From contig JADYZG010000001.1 in the NCBI GenBank assembly GCA_020853235.1, forward strand, positions 1 to 37,805: a stretch of 37,805 nucleotides of DNA, read 5' to 3'. The notes below the pieces were generated by a model. It did not search any database, was not told the DNA's origin, and saw only the letters and a list, made by a program, of their open reading frames with translations. Made by a program: the position numbers and the translations under genes. Source of the stretch: a bacterium. GTDB lineage: Bacteria > Patescibacteriota > Dojkabacteria > GCA-002793355. Shown here one piece after another: positions 7,679 to 15,904 of the stretch (its first letter is position 1; each line of letters opens with the position of its first letter).

Positions 7679-8635
7679 CTAAATGCTAATTTTTTCTTTG
7701 AATCCAAAACTTGAAGTCACCGAACCTTTGCGTTCAGCAAGACTTCTTGCGAGATAAACTATGATAAATGCACCAATGACGTATGATGCCTGTTGTGTAA
7801 ATACTGGTAGAGTTACTTGCCAGGGGAAAACTTCTTCGCCATGAGCTGTAAATGGCCAGATTGCACGAAGTGATCCGAGTATTAGGCCAATAATAAACGC
7901 AAGGAAAAGTGTTTTGTATCTTCTCATTAAAAATGCGAGTAATCGGACACAAATGAGTAGCCCACTTCCAAGTCCTGCGAGAAAAAGAAATAGAGCTAGA
8001 AAGGAATGGAGATCAGCGCCCCTTGAGGTCATGTTGCCAATTGTCGTAAGTAGTGGTTGATACAATCCCATAAGAAGGAGTGCAAAAGAAATACTGATAC
8101 CAGGGAAGAACCCTGCAATCGAGGCAAGTAACCCACCTCCAAAGAATGTCCAGAGTGTTGGTTCCGCTGTTACGTGTTCAGTTATCCGAATAGTAAATAA
8201 TCCATAAAATATAACAAATGAGATAACGAATATCAGTAATTCTCTCCAAGTTTTCTTAGAAATTTCTTTGTAAGGAATCAAGACACTGGCAAGCACAATT
8301 CCAAAAGCAATTGCGCTAATTTGGTCAGGATATGTTTCAAAAAGTGAGCTAACTGTGTGAGAAACTATAAGGATAGTTATGACAAGTCCAGTTCCAAGTG
8401 GAATCCCAAACGACCAGGATATAGCTTTGAATGAGGTAATGATTTCTTCTTTTTTTGCTTTCCCAAAGATGAATATTCCGAGTGTTTTGAGAAATTCTGT
8501 CCCCTCATAGAGAAACGAAATCATATCATCGTAGATACCAATAATAATTGCGACGGTTTGCATACCAACTCCAGGGAATACTTCACCAATGGCCATAAAA
8601 ATTCCCCAGAAAAGGTTTTTCAACAAAGTCATCAT
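7679..8635 (-). CDS. DUF368 family membrane protein (PopT-like polyprenyl-phosphate transporter)
   Basis: DUF368 proteins, together with DedA-family proteins, have been reported as undecaprenyl-phosphate translocases that recycle the lipid carrier for cell-wall and surface-glycan synthesis. This polytopic protein shows the two family signatures: an N-terminal AIGEVFPGVGMQTVAIIIGIY (quoted as AIGEVFPGVG and then AIIIGIY) and an internal repeat FFPGISISFALLLMGLY. Roughly eight to ten hydrophobic segments are present over 318 residues. I place the start at ATG 8635 because TACAAT ends 5 nt upstream; the frame open to 8650 would include that promoter. The role fits the surface-glycan genes nearby, but transport of undecaprenyl phosphate is inferred from the family. 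Confidence 0.85.
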   Translation of the reverse strand: MMTLLKNLFWGIFMAIGEVFPGVGMQTVAIIIGIYDDMISFLYEGTEFLKTLGIFIFGKAKKEEIITSFKAISWSFGIPLGTGLVITILIVSHTVSSLFETYPDQISAIAFGIVLASVLIPYKEISKKTWRELLIFVISFVIFYGLFTIRITEHVTAEPTLWTFFGGGLLASIAGFFPGISISFALLLMGLYQPLLTTIGNMTSRGADLHSFLALFLFLAGLGSGLLICVRLLAFLMRRYKTLFLAFIIGLILGSLRAIWPFTAHGEEVFPWQVTLPVFTQQASYVIGAFIIVYLARSLAERKGSVTSSFGFKEKISI

Positions 8636-8640
8636 CAAGA

Positions 8641-8646
8641 ATTGTA
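8641..8646 (-). promoter_or_regulatory. -10 box for DUF368-FKBP operon
   Basis: TACAAT with a 5-nt spacer before ATG 8635 (minus strand). Predicts a leaderless mRNA and fixes the start inside a longer open frame. Confidence 0.65.
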
Positions 8647-8660
8647 TCACTACAAACTTA

Positions 8661-9731
8661 CTAGTTATTAATTGTTTTTAGATAGTGCGCAGCTTCTTTT
8701 CTCTTTTCCTCACAACGATTAACCCATGCTTGTTCTCCTCTTCCAGCGTCAAACTGTTCTTGGAACCACTTTTTTCTCCGTAAAATTTCTTCATAACCTG
8801 CTCTGGCAACAACAGTGTTATCTGAAATTGCGAATCCAGCTTTGTTCATGCCCATATCAGTTGGAGAATGGTAATTGTGCATAAAGTTACTCTGTGGAAT
8901 CATTTTTTTTAGTAAGCCTGTGATAATTGGGAATGCTTCTACATCACGATTGTAGTTTACGGCATCCAATCCGTATGCATTTTTATGGTGATAATCGTAG
9001 AGATTATAATCACCGATATCTGCCGTAGCTGCTTCGTAGGCACGGTTAACAGGATGATTTAGTTCCAAGTTCCAAATTGGAAAAAGCTCGTACTTTGCAT
9101 AGCCAGAATCCTTTCCTCTTTTCTGGTCGTGGTAAATCTGTCCCAAACATGTTGACATTTTTCCGCTATTCGAAGCTGGCCCGGTGACAAGAATTAACTT
9201 TGTGTTGGTTGAAATATAGTCGTCTTTTCCATACCCCATTTCTGAAACAACTTTTTCTGGATTTGGATAACCTCCAATGACGTATCGTAAATAAGTTTTG
9301 TATCCCTTTTGTTCTAGATCTTGTCGATAATTTGTGAGCTCTTTTGTTGGTTGTGCAACCATATTTATCGCAATGGAAACTGAGACATTAAATGTTTCCT
9401 TATATTCCTCGATTATTTTGATGGTTGACTCAATGTATGAAACATTTTCGTTTGTAAGCATTCGGTTACTTGCAATATCTTTTGCATTTACGCAGAAGAT
9501 GATTTCGAAAGGGACATTGAGAGATTTAATAATTTTCGGTTTGATATACGGATCGAACCCTGGAAGGACTCGTTCTCCATGTGGGTCGTAGAGAAACTTG
9601 CCGCCAATTTCCAGGTATAGTTTACCGCTAAAACGAGACATTCTCTCGGAAATTGCCTCTTTTTGAAGAGTTAAGTATTTCTTGTTATCAAAACCAATTT
9701 GCTCATGAGTTACTAAATCAGTTGTGTTCAT
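8661..9731 (-). CDS. DUF1846 family protein, short form
   Basis: This is clearly a DUF1846 member: the opening IGFDNKKYLTLQ, GKLYLEIGGK, the RVLPGFDP motif, FCVNAKDIASNR, and then the highly conserved core VTGPASNSGKMSTCLGQIYH (182-201), AKYELFPIWNLELNHPVNRA, TADIGDYN, AVNYNRDVEAFPI, and YHSPTDMG. Biochemical function is not established. The GPASNSGKMSTC segment resembles a nucleotide-binding loop, and the family has been treated as possibly ATP-binding; that is inference. Members I know of in Firmicutes are about 500 residues. This one stops at 356, soon after the SPTDMG motif, so the C-terminal domain is absent. It has its own promoter, 19 nt downstream of the epmA stop. Confidence 0.88.
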   Translation of the reverse strand: MNTTDLVTHEQIGFDNKKYLTLQKEAISERMSRFSGKLYLEIGGKFLYDPHGERVLPGFDPYIKPKIIKSLNVPFEIIFCVNAKDIASNRMLTNENVSYIESTIKIIEEYKETFNVSVSIAINMVAQPTKELTNYRQDLEQKGYKTYLRYVIGGYPNPEKVVSEMGYGKDDYISTNTKLILVTGPASNSGKMSTCLGQIYHDQKRGKDSGYAKYELFPIWNLELNHPVNRAYEAATADIGDYNLYDYHHKNAYGLDAVNYNRDVEAFPIITGLLKKMIPQSNFMHNYHSPTDMGMNKAGFAISDNTVVARAGYEEILRRKKWFQEQFDAGRGEQAWVNRCEEKRKEAAHYLKTINN

Positions 9732-9737
9732 GAACTG

Positions 9738-9743
9738 ATTATA
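9738..9743 (-). promoter_or_regulatory. -10 box for DUF1846 gene
   Basis: TATAAT with a 6-nt spacer (cagttc) before ATG 9731 on the minus strand; a leaderless transcript is expected. Confidence 0.7.
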
Positions 9744-9750
9744 GCGGAGG

Positions 9751-10803
9751 TTATGCGCGTTGAATATCGAGGTAGTTTCCGAATACCATGACTACTCTAT
9801 CGATGCCCATTGCATTGCCACTACATGCAGGCAATCCATGCTCTAGTGCTTCTACAAATTCCCAGTCATAAGGGTATTTTGTTTTACTGCTACCCTGCTC
9901 TATCTTTTGAATTTCTCGGCTGAAGGATTCTTTCTGTAGGTTCGGATTGGTGTTTTCTGTGTATGTGTCACATATTTCTAGTCCAGCCACCATAATCTCA
10001 AATCGTTCTGCCCAAACATTTCCTTTTGCTACTACCCCACTCTTTGGTTTTGCTAATGGTGATAACTCGTGTGGATAGTCGTACAAAACAACTGGTTTAT
10101 CGAGTGGTAGGTTAGGTTCCACGTATGTTAGCAACAACTGATTAAAGAGTTCTTCCCACGTCGTTTTCTCCTCTATATGAATGTTAAGTTCTGGCCGTTT
10201 CTTCAATATTTCTGTAAATTGTTTCACGGAAAAACCATTATTCTCTTGGTCCCAAGTTTCTTCCAAATCTATCGAGATAAACTGCACAAACGCCTCATTG
10301 ATGCTCAGGCGAAGCCAGGGTGTTGATAAGTTTACTTTGGTCCCATTGTAAGTCACTTCCGTGTCTAATTTTTCTGCAATAAACGCAAAGAGCTGTTCTG
10401 TTGTCTGCATAACATTCTTGTAATTACTACCCACTTCGTACCACTCAAGCATTGAAAATTCACTGAGGTGTTTTCCCGATAGTGGCTCACCGTTTCGGAA
10501 GCTTCTGGTGATGGCAAAATTGCTTCCAAAACCAGTTGAAATAAGTTTCTTCTGAAATGATTCTGGTGACGTCATCAAATATTGTTTTCGAGCGATTTTA
10601 CCTTTTAACCCTGCCCTACGCTCTTCTGTTTCAAAAACATCGAGGTATGATTCTGGGATTAAAGAGTCGTTTAAGAGTGGTGGTTCAATTTCGAGTAACC
10701 CTCTCTTTGTGAAAAACTCACGGATTAAAGAGATAATTTTGAGTTTCAATAAGTACTGCTCTTTTGCAGAGGGATTCTCGAGTAATTGTTTAAAGAATGA
10801 CAT
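9751..10803 (-). CDS. epmA: EF-P lysine ligase EpmA (GenX/PoxA), LysRS-like
   Basis: EpmA is a truncated class II lysyl-tRNA synthetase paralogue that attaches (R)-beta-lysine to a conserved lysine of elongation factor P. The 350-residue protein has only the catalytic core and no anticodon-binding OB-fold. Motif 1 is in FFTKRGLLEIEPPLL, motif 2 in SFRNGEPLSGKHLSEFSMLEWYE, and motif 3 in CSGNAMGIDRVVMVFG. The Ala in GNAMG matches the alanine that distinguishes EpmA from LysRS (Gly). A complete LysRS lies elsewhere in the window (20560-22074) and the neighbour is efp, 52 nt upstream on the same strand, which strongly supports the EpmA assignment. No EpmB (lysine 2,3-aminomutase) or EpmC is present here. 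I see no convincing promoter of its own. Confidence 0.88.
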   Translation of the reverse strand: MSFFKQLLENPSAKEQYLLKLKIISLIREFFTKRGLLEIEPPLLNDSLIPESYLDVFETEERRAGLKGKIARKQYLMTSPESFQKKLISTGFGSNFAITRSFRNGEPLSGKHLSEFSMLEWYEVGSNYKNVMQTTEQLFAFIAEKLDTEVTYNGTKVNLSTPWLRLSINEAFVQFISIDLEETWDQENNGFSVKQFTEILKKRPELNIHIEEKTTWEELFNQLLLTYVEPNLPLDKPVVLYDYPHELSPLAKPKSGVVAKGNVWAERFEIMVAGLEICDTYTENTNPNLQKESFSREIQKIEQGSSKTKYPYDWEFVEALEHGLPACSGNAMGIDRVVMVFGNYLDIQRA

Positions 10804-10855
10804 TATAGGTAAGTAGCTACTTAGTTAAATAGGTAGTCAATTAACAATTAATTCT

Positions 10856-11419
10856 TTACTCTGTTGCTTTACCTTGGTATGTTCCGTATTCTGGATCAAC
10901 TTTGACTCGTGCGCCAATATCAATGAATAAGGGAACCTGGATTGTTGCACCTGTTTCGAGTACTGCTTCTTTTGTCGCACTGTTTGAGGTGTTGCCACGA
11001 ACTGCTTGTGAAGTTTCGGTTACTTCTAATGTGACCTGTGGAGGGAACTTGATTGAAATTGGTTGTTCGTTGTACACAATGAGAATATAGTCGCTTCCGG
11101 CTTTCATAAATTTCAAGTAGGTGTCGATAAGAGTATTAGAAAGTGAGAATTGTTCGTATGTATTTGGATCCATGAAGGTCGAGTTGTTTTCGTCACTGTA
11201 CAGATACTGCATAGTTCGGAAGTTAACGTCGAGTTCTTCTACTCGTTCGCCTGACTTAAATGTGAATGGAATAACACGATTAGTGTTCAAGTTTTTCATT
11301 TTGACACGAGTGAACGCCGAGCCTTTTCCTGGCGAGTAAAACTCTGCGTCTGTGATGAAATATGGTTCGTTGTTGAACATGATGAACATGTTTTTCTTGA
11401 TATTGTCAGTTTGTGCCAT
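10856..11419 (-). CDS. efp: Translation elongation factor P
   Basis: EF-P binds ribosomes stalled at polyproline and promotes peptide-bond formation. The 187 residues give the usual three domains: the N-terminal KOW-like domain (1-65), the OB domain II (about 66-127), and the OB domain III (about 130-187). The tip loop reads SPGKGSAF with Lys32, the residue that EpmA modifies in E. coli (K34); this is the lysine rather than the arginine (rhamnosylated) type. Domain III carries the family signature region KEAVLETGATIQVPLFIDIG. It is co-oriented with epmA. Several window proteins are Pro-rich (for example 17663-18691), so demand for EF-P is plausible. Confidence 0.97.
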   Translation of the reverse strand: MAQTDNIKKNMFIMFNNEPYFITDAEFYSPGKGSAFTRVKMKNLNTNRVIPFTFKSGERVEELDVNFRTMQYLYSDENNSTFMDPNTYEQFSLSNTLIDTYLKFMKAGSDYILIVYNEQPISIKFPPQVTLEVTETSQAVRGNTSNSATKEAVLETGATIQVPLFIDIGARVKVDPEYGTYQGKATE

Positions 11420-11451
11420 TTATTGTTGTATTAATTTGGTTTTCTCTGCGA

Positions 11452-11457
11452 ATTATA
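11452..11457 (-). promoter_or_regulatory. -10 box for efp-epmA
   Basis: A consensus TATAAT lies 32 nt before ATG 11419, leaving an AU-rich leader of about 26 nt with no Shine-Dalgarno. A weaker TACAAC lies 5 nt before the ATG and could give a leaderless message instead. Confidence 0.5.
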
Positions 11458-11555
11458 GCACGATAATGGCTGTTGTGCTTGTTTCTTATTCTTGAGCACA
11501 GCAGTTTTTAAATACCAGAAGTGAGAGTTTATTTTCTACCTTGGTCACTCTTAAG

Positions 11556-12125
11556 CTAGGTCTTACCACTGTGGGTTCCAACTAATTTTTTCTTAATCGC
11601 GCTAAATTCGTTTTGTGTAATGACGCTTTCGTTGAGTAAAGACTCATATTTCTTTAGTTTTTCGATAATTACCTCCTCGCGATCAGAGTCTTTTTCCACT
11701 TCTGCAGCTTCTTCCGATTCATCCATTTTTGATAAACTGCTAACCCCAAGTATCTCCTTAATCTTGTTTACTACTTTCGTTGGGTTGCTGTTCGACTTCA
11801 CCATATACTCTGTCGCTCCGAGCGACTTTGCCACCCGAATGTTTTCGTATTGTCCCAAATTTGAAAGGACAATGATTTTTGTCTCAATTTTGGGGTTATT
11901 TTTGAGCGCCTTGAGAACTTCAAACCCGTTCATATTTGGCATCAGAAGGTCGATGAGTATAATTGCTGGTTTTACTTCTACAGCTCTAAGAAGTCCTTGC
12001 TCGCCGTCGTTGGCTATCTCCACGTGAAAACCTTCAATCGAAAGTTTTAATTGATACATTTCTGCAAGATCTTGATTGTCATCAATAATCAAGACTGTTA
12101 TGCCGGGGTTCTTGGCTGTAAGCAT
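11556..12125 (-). CDS. Response regulator receiver protein with SHOCT-like C-terminus
   Basis: The N-terminal receiver domain (about 8-128) has the acidic pair D15/D16, phospho-acceptor D59 (LIDLLMPN), S88 (VLSNLG) and K110 (YMVKS), so it should be phosphorylated normally. After an acidic, low-complexity linker (about 130-155) comes a short helical module, KLKKYESLLNESVITQNEF followed by SAIKKKL, which looks like a SHOCT domain (an oligomerisation or protein-interaction module). There is no DNA-binding domain. No histidine kinase is in the window. The start is ATG 12125, 5 nt after CATAAT. This may be a single-domain signalling output acting through protein contacts. Confidence 0.88.
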   Translation of the reverse strand: MLTAKNPGITVLIIDDNQDLAEMYQLKLSIEGFHVEIANDGEQGLLRAVEVKPAIILIDLLMPNMNGFEVLKALKNNPKIETKIIVLSNLGQYENIRVAKSLGATEYMVKSNSNPTKVVNKIKEILGVSSLSKMDESEEAAEVEKDSDREEVIIEKLKKYESLLNESVITQNEFSAIKKKLVGTHSGKT

Positions 12126-12130
12126 GACTA

Positions 12131-12136
12131 ATTATG
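12131..12136 (-). promoter_or_regulatory. -10-like box for response regulator
   Basis: CATAAT with a 5-nt spacer (tagtc) before ATG 12125, minus strand; same architecture as the other leaderless genes. Confidence 0.5.
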
Positions 12137-12176
12137 AATCAATTTTTCTAATAAGTAAAGAATGGAATTAGGGGAA

Positions 12177-13325
12177 TTATCGTGTTGCAAGCGTTATAAA
12201 GACACTCGCTGCTTGTTCTATACTCCACAATGCTGCAATTTTGTGGGTTCGAGCCCTTATCATAGTCATCTTCTCCCGATTCCTCCAAAGTATTTCGGCA
12301 TCAACAAAGGCTTTTGCGATGGAAATCGATTCGTTACTTTGTAAAACTAAAGATTTATCGATAAGAGTAATTAACTCTTTTGCGCCTACAGCAGGTGAAA
12401 CAATTGAAGGAACACCTCTACTTGCTGCTTCATTAACAACAAGGCACCAAGGATCTCTTTCTGATGCGACCACATGAAAATCAAGTTCATTGAAGAATTC
12501 TGTCTTGTCTTTTTCGGTGACAATATATGATTTGAGTCGAATCCTCGAATCTTTTAGTGCAGCCTTCTTTATCTCGTTTTTAAGGGGACCATCGCCAGCA
12601 AACAGAAAGTGTGCCTGTGGGTTTTTATAATAATTAATGGCTGTGAGTAACTGTTTGATGCCTTTTCTTTTTGAGAAATATCCTAGGTAACCAAAGGTCA
12701 GAGACGTTAGGTTTGTATGGTTGCTCCCTTTTGCGTACTCAATAATCTCACTTTCGGTATATGTTGCCTGAATAGTACGGATAATTTTTTGTCCAGAAAA
12801 TGGAAGGTTTAACGATTTTAGATACTCGGAATTCATTTGGGAAAAAGAAATTATTGTATTAACCTGTTTTGCGAAATAAAAAGTAAAGAATTTCTTGTAT
12901 AAAATTTTTAACCAGTTATCGGTGCCTTTTGGTAGAATGTGTTCATTCCATAATAGTCGATTCTTTCTTGAGATTCTTGCTAGTAAGAAAAATAGGCGAA
13001 ACGTTGTAAAGTTTGTTGGCAAGTTATCTAAAAAAATTATCTTTGCATGGTTCGGTATTTTTGTCGTAAGTTCTTTTAACCCTAGCACCCAGATAACGTA
13101 ACTAAGTGGTGGAATTTTCGAAATATGCTTATTACGCAACTGGATTGTTTCATAATTTTTTTCTTCGGTCACCTTGTTTTCTGCCCATTTACGTCCTTCC
13201 TCGTGGGGTTTTTGCATGTAGACAACAGTCAGAGCAACTCGCTTTCCAATCTCGTTGAAAAGTTTATGACGATACGGACTAAAGTAGTTTTGGAAGATGA
13301 ATAATGGAGTACTCTCTTGTTTCAT
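12177..13325 (-). CDS. Glycosyltransferase, GT4-like (GT-B fold)
   Basis: This is a predicted retaining glycosyltransferase that transfers a sugar from a nucleotide donor. The 382 residues show a GT-B pattern: an N-terminal acceptor domain (FIFQNYFSPYRHKLFNEI) and a C-terminal donor domain with FGYLGYFSKRKGIKQLL, FLFAGDGPL and DPWCLVVNEAASRGVPSIVS. The last is the E-x7-E region with Asp in the first position. There is no signal peptide or membrane helix. Its ATG overlaps the stop of the upstream GT4 gene (ATGA), so they are translationally coupled. It is the last gene of the four-gene glycan operon 16816-12177. The sugar and acceptor cannot be read from sequence. Confidence 0.87.
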   Translation of the reverse strand: MKQESTPLFIFQNYFSPYRHKLFNEIGKRVALTVVYMQKPHEEGRKWAENKVTEEKNYETIQLRNKHISKIPPLSYVIWVLGLKELTTKIPNHAKIIFLDNLPTNFTTFRLFFLLARISRKNRLLWNEHILPKGTDNWLKILYKKFFTFYFAKQVNTIISFSQMNSEYLKSLNLPFSGQKIIRTIQATYTESEIIEYAKGSNHTNLTSLTFGYLGYFSKRKGIKQLLTAINYYKNPQAHFLFAGDGPLKNEIKKAALKDSRIRLKSYIVTEKDKTEFFNELDFHVVASERDPWCLVVNEAASRGVPSIVSPAVGAKELITLIDKSLVLQSNESISIAKAFVDAEILWRNREKMTMIRARTHKIAALWSIEQAASVFITLATR

Positions 13326-14551
13326 TCACGATTTTGCTTTGGTTTAGTGCTTTGCGCGTACTCGATGATGGCGTTAATTGTTTCAGTTGCCGTTTTAGAC
13401 CAGGTAAAGGATTGTCCGTGTACTCTACCTTGCTTTAATTGTTCAGAAGGGACTCGTTTACGAGCCATCTGATATAAGTACGGTTCGGCAAGCTCTGGTT
13501 TATACGGGTCGATAAGGAACGCATATGGGCTGACCATTTCTCGGACTGCTCCGATATCGGCGCTTAACACGGGAACTCCAAGAGAGAGTACTTCAATTTC
13601 TGGTAGTCCACATCCCTCGACAAATGATAGCCTAAACAATCCTAGTGAATGCACGATATATCGGGCTAATTCCTCATCACTCACATGGTCAATTAAGACG
13701 ATGTTCTCGAGTATACCTTCATGCTTTGCTAAGTCAATAAGGTGATTTTTACTTTTCGTACCGCCAGAAAAAACTAGTTTCGTGTGATTTGTGTCTTCAT
13801 GTTTTCGTATAAATGATGCGAAAGCCTTGATGATTCCTCCAATATTCTTATTGTAGTCATACCCACCGTAATAAAAGAAATAGGGTTCTCTATAAGGAGG
13901 AAGTTGCTGTAATGCTTCTTTGGGGTCGATATCTTCGAATATATTACCAAGTAGAATAGTTTGTATGTTCTCTTTCCGTTTTAATTCCCAGCTCACGGCA
14001 GTTGATGTATCTGTTGAGTTGGTAATAATTAAGCCTGCTTTTTTTAACTCAGTAATATACCAAAAATATTCGATACTAAGGAGCGGATCTGTTATTGCAT
14101 ACTTTCCCCATCGTTTTGTTCTTAAGGGGGCAAAATCGTGAACCATTGTAACAGTATAATCTGCCTTTGCTGAGGTTAATATCTGGTGCCGAGGTAAAAA
14201 ATAAATGGTTGGATTTTGACTTGCTGTCAAAAAATCATTAAGTTTTGGTCCGAATTGCCACTTGTAGAAAAGATACTTGAGTAAATTTCGTTTCTCAACA
14301 TGTGCGGTGAGTGCAACAAAATTTACTTTCTGATAGTGTCCATCAAAAACTTCTCGTAGTGAGGGATTCGCTGCACCAACAACCGTAATGTCAGAGAATG
14401 CTTTTGTTAATTGCTTGTCGTCTTGTTCCCAACGGTCGAGAATTTGGCTATAAAGGCGGTACGTGTACCTCCCTATTCCGCGTCCACGATGAGAATCTTG
14501 TAGTGGAAACGCGTTAAGAACAAGATGTTTTTTGGCACGCAAATCGATCAT
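13322..14551 (-). CDS. Glycosyltransferase family 4 (mannosyltransferase-like)
   Basis: This GT-B enzyme has 409 residues. The N-terminal part has RGIGRYTYRLYSQIL, typical of GT4 enzymes that elongate O-antigen-like chains. The middle has TMVHDFAPLRTKRWGKY and ITNSTDTS. The C-terminal donor domain has FFYYGGYDYNKNIGGIIKAF and VEGCGLPEIEVLSLGVPVL, with the E-x7-E pair. Many relatives are annotated as mannosyl- or rhamnosyltransferases, but specificity is unknown. TACAAT ends 5 nt before the ATG and overlaps the upstream stop codon, so it may have an internal leaderless promoter as well as read-through from upstream. Confidence 0.9.
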   Translation of the reverse strand: MIDLRAKKHLVLNAFPLQDSHRGRGIGRYTYRLYSQILDRWEQDDKQLTKAFSDITVVGAANPSLREVFDGHYQKVNFVALTAHVEKRNLLKYLFYKWQFGPKLNDFLTASQNPTIYFLPRHQILTSAKADYTVTMVHDFAPLRTKRWGKYAITDPLLSIEYFWYITELKKAGLIITNSTDTSTAVSWELKRKENIQTILLGNIFEDIDPKEALQQLPPYREPYFFYYGGYDYNKNIGGIIKAFASFIRKHEDTNHTKLVFSGGTKSKNHLIDLAKHEGILENIVLIDHVSDEELARYIVHSLGLFRLSFVEGCGLPEIEVLSLGVPVLSADIGAVREMVSPYAFLIDPYKPELAEPYLYQMARKRVPSEQLKQGRVHGQSFTWSKTATETINAIIEYAQSTKPKQNRE

Positions 14552-14554
14552 GAT

Positions 14555-15901
14555 TTATTGTAGCAGGTGATCAGAAAGTAGTGAGGCAATCTTTCGACCT
14601 TCTCTAACTGCGTAATTAGTTCCACGATCTTCGGGGAAGATTTGTGCGAAGTTAGAAATATAGGTGTTTGGATAAATAGATCTGTATGCAGGGATCTTTT
14701 CAGGATAAGTGACGTCAACAACGTGTTGTGCGTAGGGGAATTTAAAGAGGTTTAGGTTGGAAACCTGTGTTTCGTCGAATTCAGTAAAGACAGTCTTTAG
14801 ATATGCGAACCATTCCTCTTGGATGCCATTTTTTTGATATTTCTCATCTGAAAAGTATTTGTGATTCATGGGGACATAAACACCAATGTAGTAAACGTTT
14901 TGTTCGTTGTATAAAGATTTTGGAACAAGATTTGTGTGTTGTAAGAAAACCAGGAATGGTGAATGTTCATCGATAATATTATGCCAATAGTATCGAGAGA
15001 GGGACTGGTTTGAGGTAAATACCAGCAGGACTGCTCCGAGATAATCTATGGTTGTTGTTTCGCTTGTGTCGTTAATCTTTGAAGTTTCAGAGATAAGTGA
15101 AACAAACGCTTTTTGTGGAATGGTTGAGAGTAACGCATCAAACACTTCGGTATTTCCGTCGTAGCTAACGACAGGCTTTTCATTCTCATATGAAACTTTT
15201 TCAATAACGACATTGAGTTTGATCACTTTGTCTCGTGATTGATTTTGAAGTTGAGCGATTTTCTCCCCAAGTCTCTCGGCTATGGAATGGAATCCTTTCG
15301 TTGGGTATGCAAGTAATTCTCTCTCGAAAATACTTTTTCTGGAATTTGCTCTAATATGGATTCTTGCCCATAGCCAAGCCATCGATACATTTGCTAAAAA
15401 TTCGGAAAACTTTCCGCGAAGTAGTGGTCCCCAAATTTTATCCATAACTTTCTGTCCTGACCATTTTGTCATCCAGTCTTGTGCAGTATACTTTACTAAA
15501 TTTTTCCAGTTTGTATATTTTTGCAAGAAAAAAAGAACTGCTCCTGCGCGGATACGATCAAAAAACGGTAACGGCTTGTAGGAGAGTAGGTCTAATACAC
15601 CGTTGAAAGGATATATTTGGAATGTTCCTTTTTCTTTTACAACCATACCGATTTTACTCTCGAACCATCCCAGTTCGTGTTGTAACCCAAGTTCCTCAAT
15701 CAATGAAAGTATATCTGTATCGGTTCTGAACAAGTGATGGTATGCCTTTTCGAGCGAAGCACCTTCGATAGTAAATCCTCCTGCGAGTCCTCCAATATCT
15801 GAGCCTTTTTCGAACACTGTTACAGAAATTCCTTGTTTGGCAAGTTCATGGGCAGCGGTTAACCCAGTGAACCCTGCTCCAATAATTGCGACTTTTTTCA
15901 T
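14555..15901 (-). CDS. FAD-dependent amine-oxidase-like oxidoreductase
   Basis: The N-terminus carries the dinucleotide-binding motif IIGAGFTGLTAAHELAKQG (G8-x-G-x-x-G13), then the acidic VFEKGSDIGGLAGGF that contacts the FAD ribose and pyrophosphate. The C-terminus has NYAVREGRKIASLL, the usual closing FAD contact. Length is 448. The family includes protoporphyrinogen oxidase, phytoene desaturase-like and UDP-galactopyranose mutase-like enzymes. Its position between a GT2 gene (3 nt upstream) and two GT4 genes (3 nt downstream) points to modification of a surface sugar or lipid carrier rather than haem synthesis. That is inference; the substrate is unknown. Confidence 0.87.
   Translation of the reverse strand: MKKVAIIGAGFTGLTAAHELAKQGISVTVFEKGSDIGGLAGGFTIEGASLEKAYHHLFRTDTDILSLIEELGLQHELGWFESKIGMVVKEKGTFQIYPFNGVLDLLSYKPLPFFDRIRAGAVLFFLQKYTNWKNLVKYTAQDWMTKWSGQKVMDKIWGPLLRGKFSEFLANVSMAWLWARIHIRANSRKSIFERELLAYPTKGFHSIAERLGEKIAQLQNQSRDKVIKLNVVIEKVSYENEKPVVSYDGNTEVFDALLSTIPQKAFVSLISETSKINDTSETTTIDYLGAVLLVFTSNQSLSRYYWHNIIDEHSPFLVFLQHTNLVPKSLYNEQNVYYIGVYVPMNHKYFSDEKYQKNGIQEEWFAYLKTVFTEFDETQVSNLNLFKFPYAQHVVDVTYPEKIPAYRSIYPNTYISNFAQIFPEDRGTNYAVREGRKIASLLSDHLLQ
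14557..14562 (-). promoter_or_regulatory. Internal -10 box within glycan operon
   Basis: TACAAT with a 5-nt spacer (aaatc) before ATG 14551, embedded in the last codons of the upstream FAD-enzyme gene. It suggests an additional transcription start inside the operon. Confidence 0.45.
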
Positions 15902-15904
15902 GCT

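Noticed and set aside
9751-10803. Second lysyl-tRNA synthetase
   Set aside because: It lacks the anticodon-binding domain, keeps the EpmA-type Ala in motif 3, lies next to efp, and a full LysRS is present at 20560-22074.
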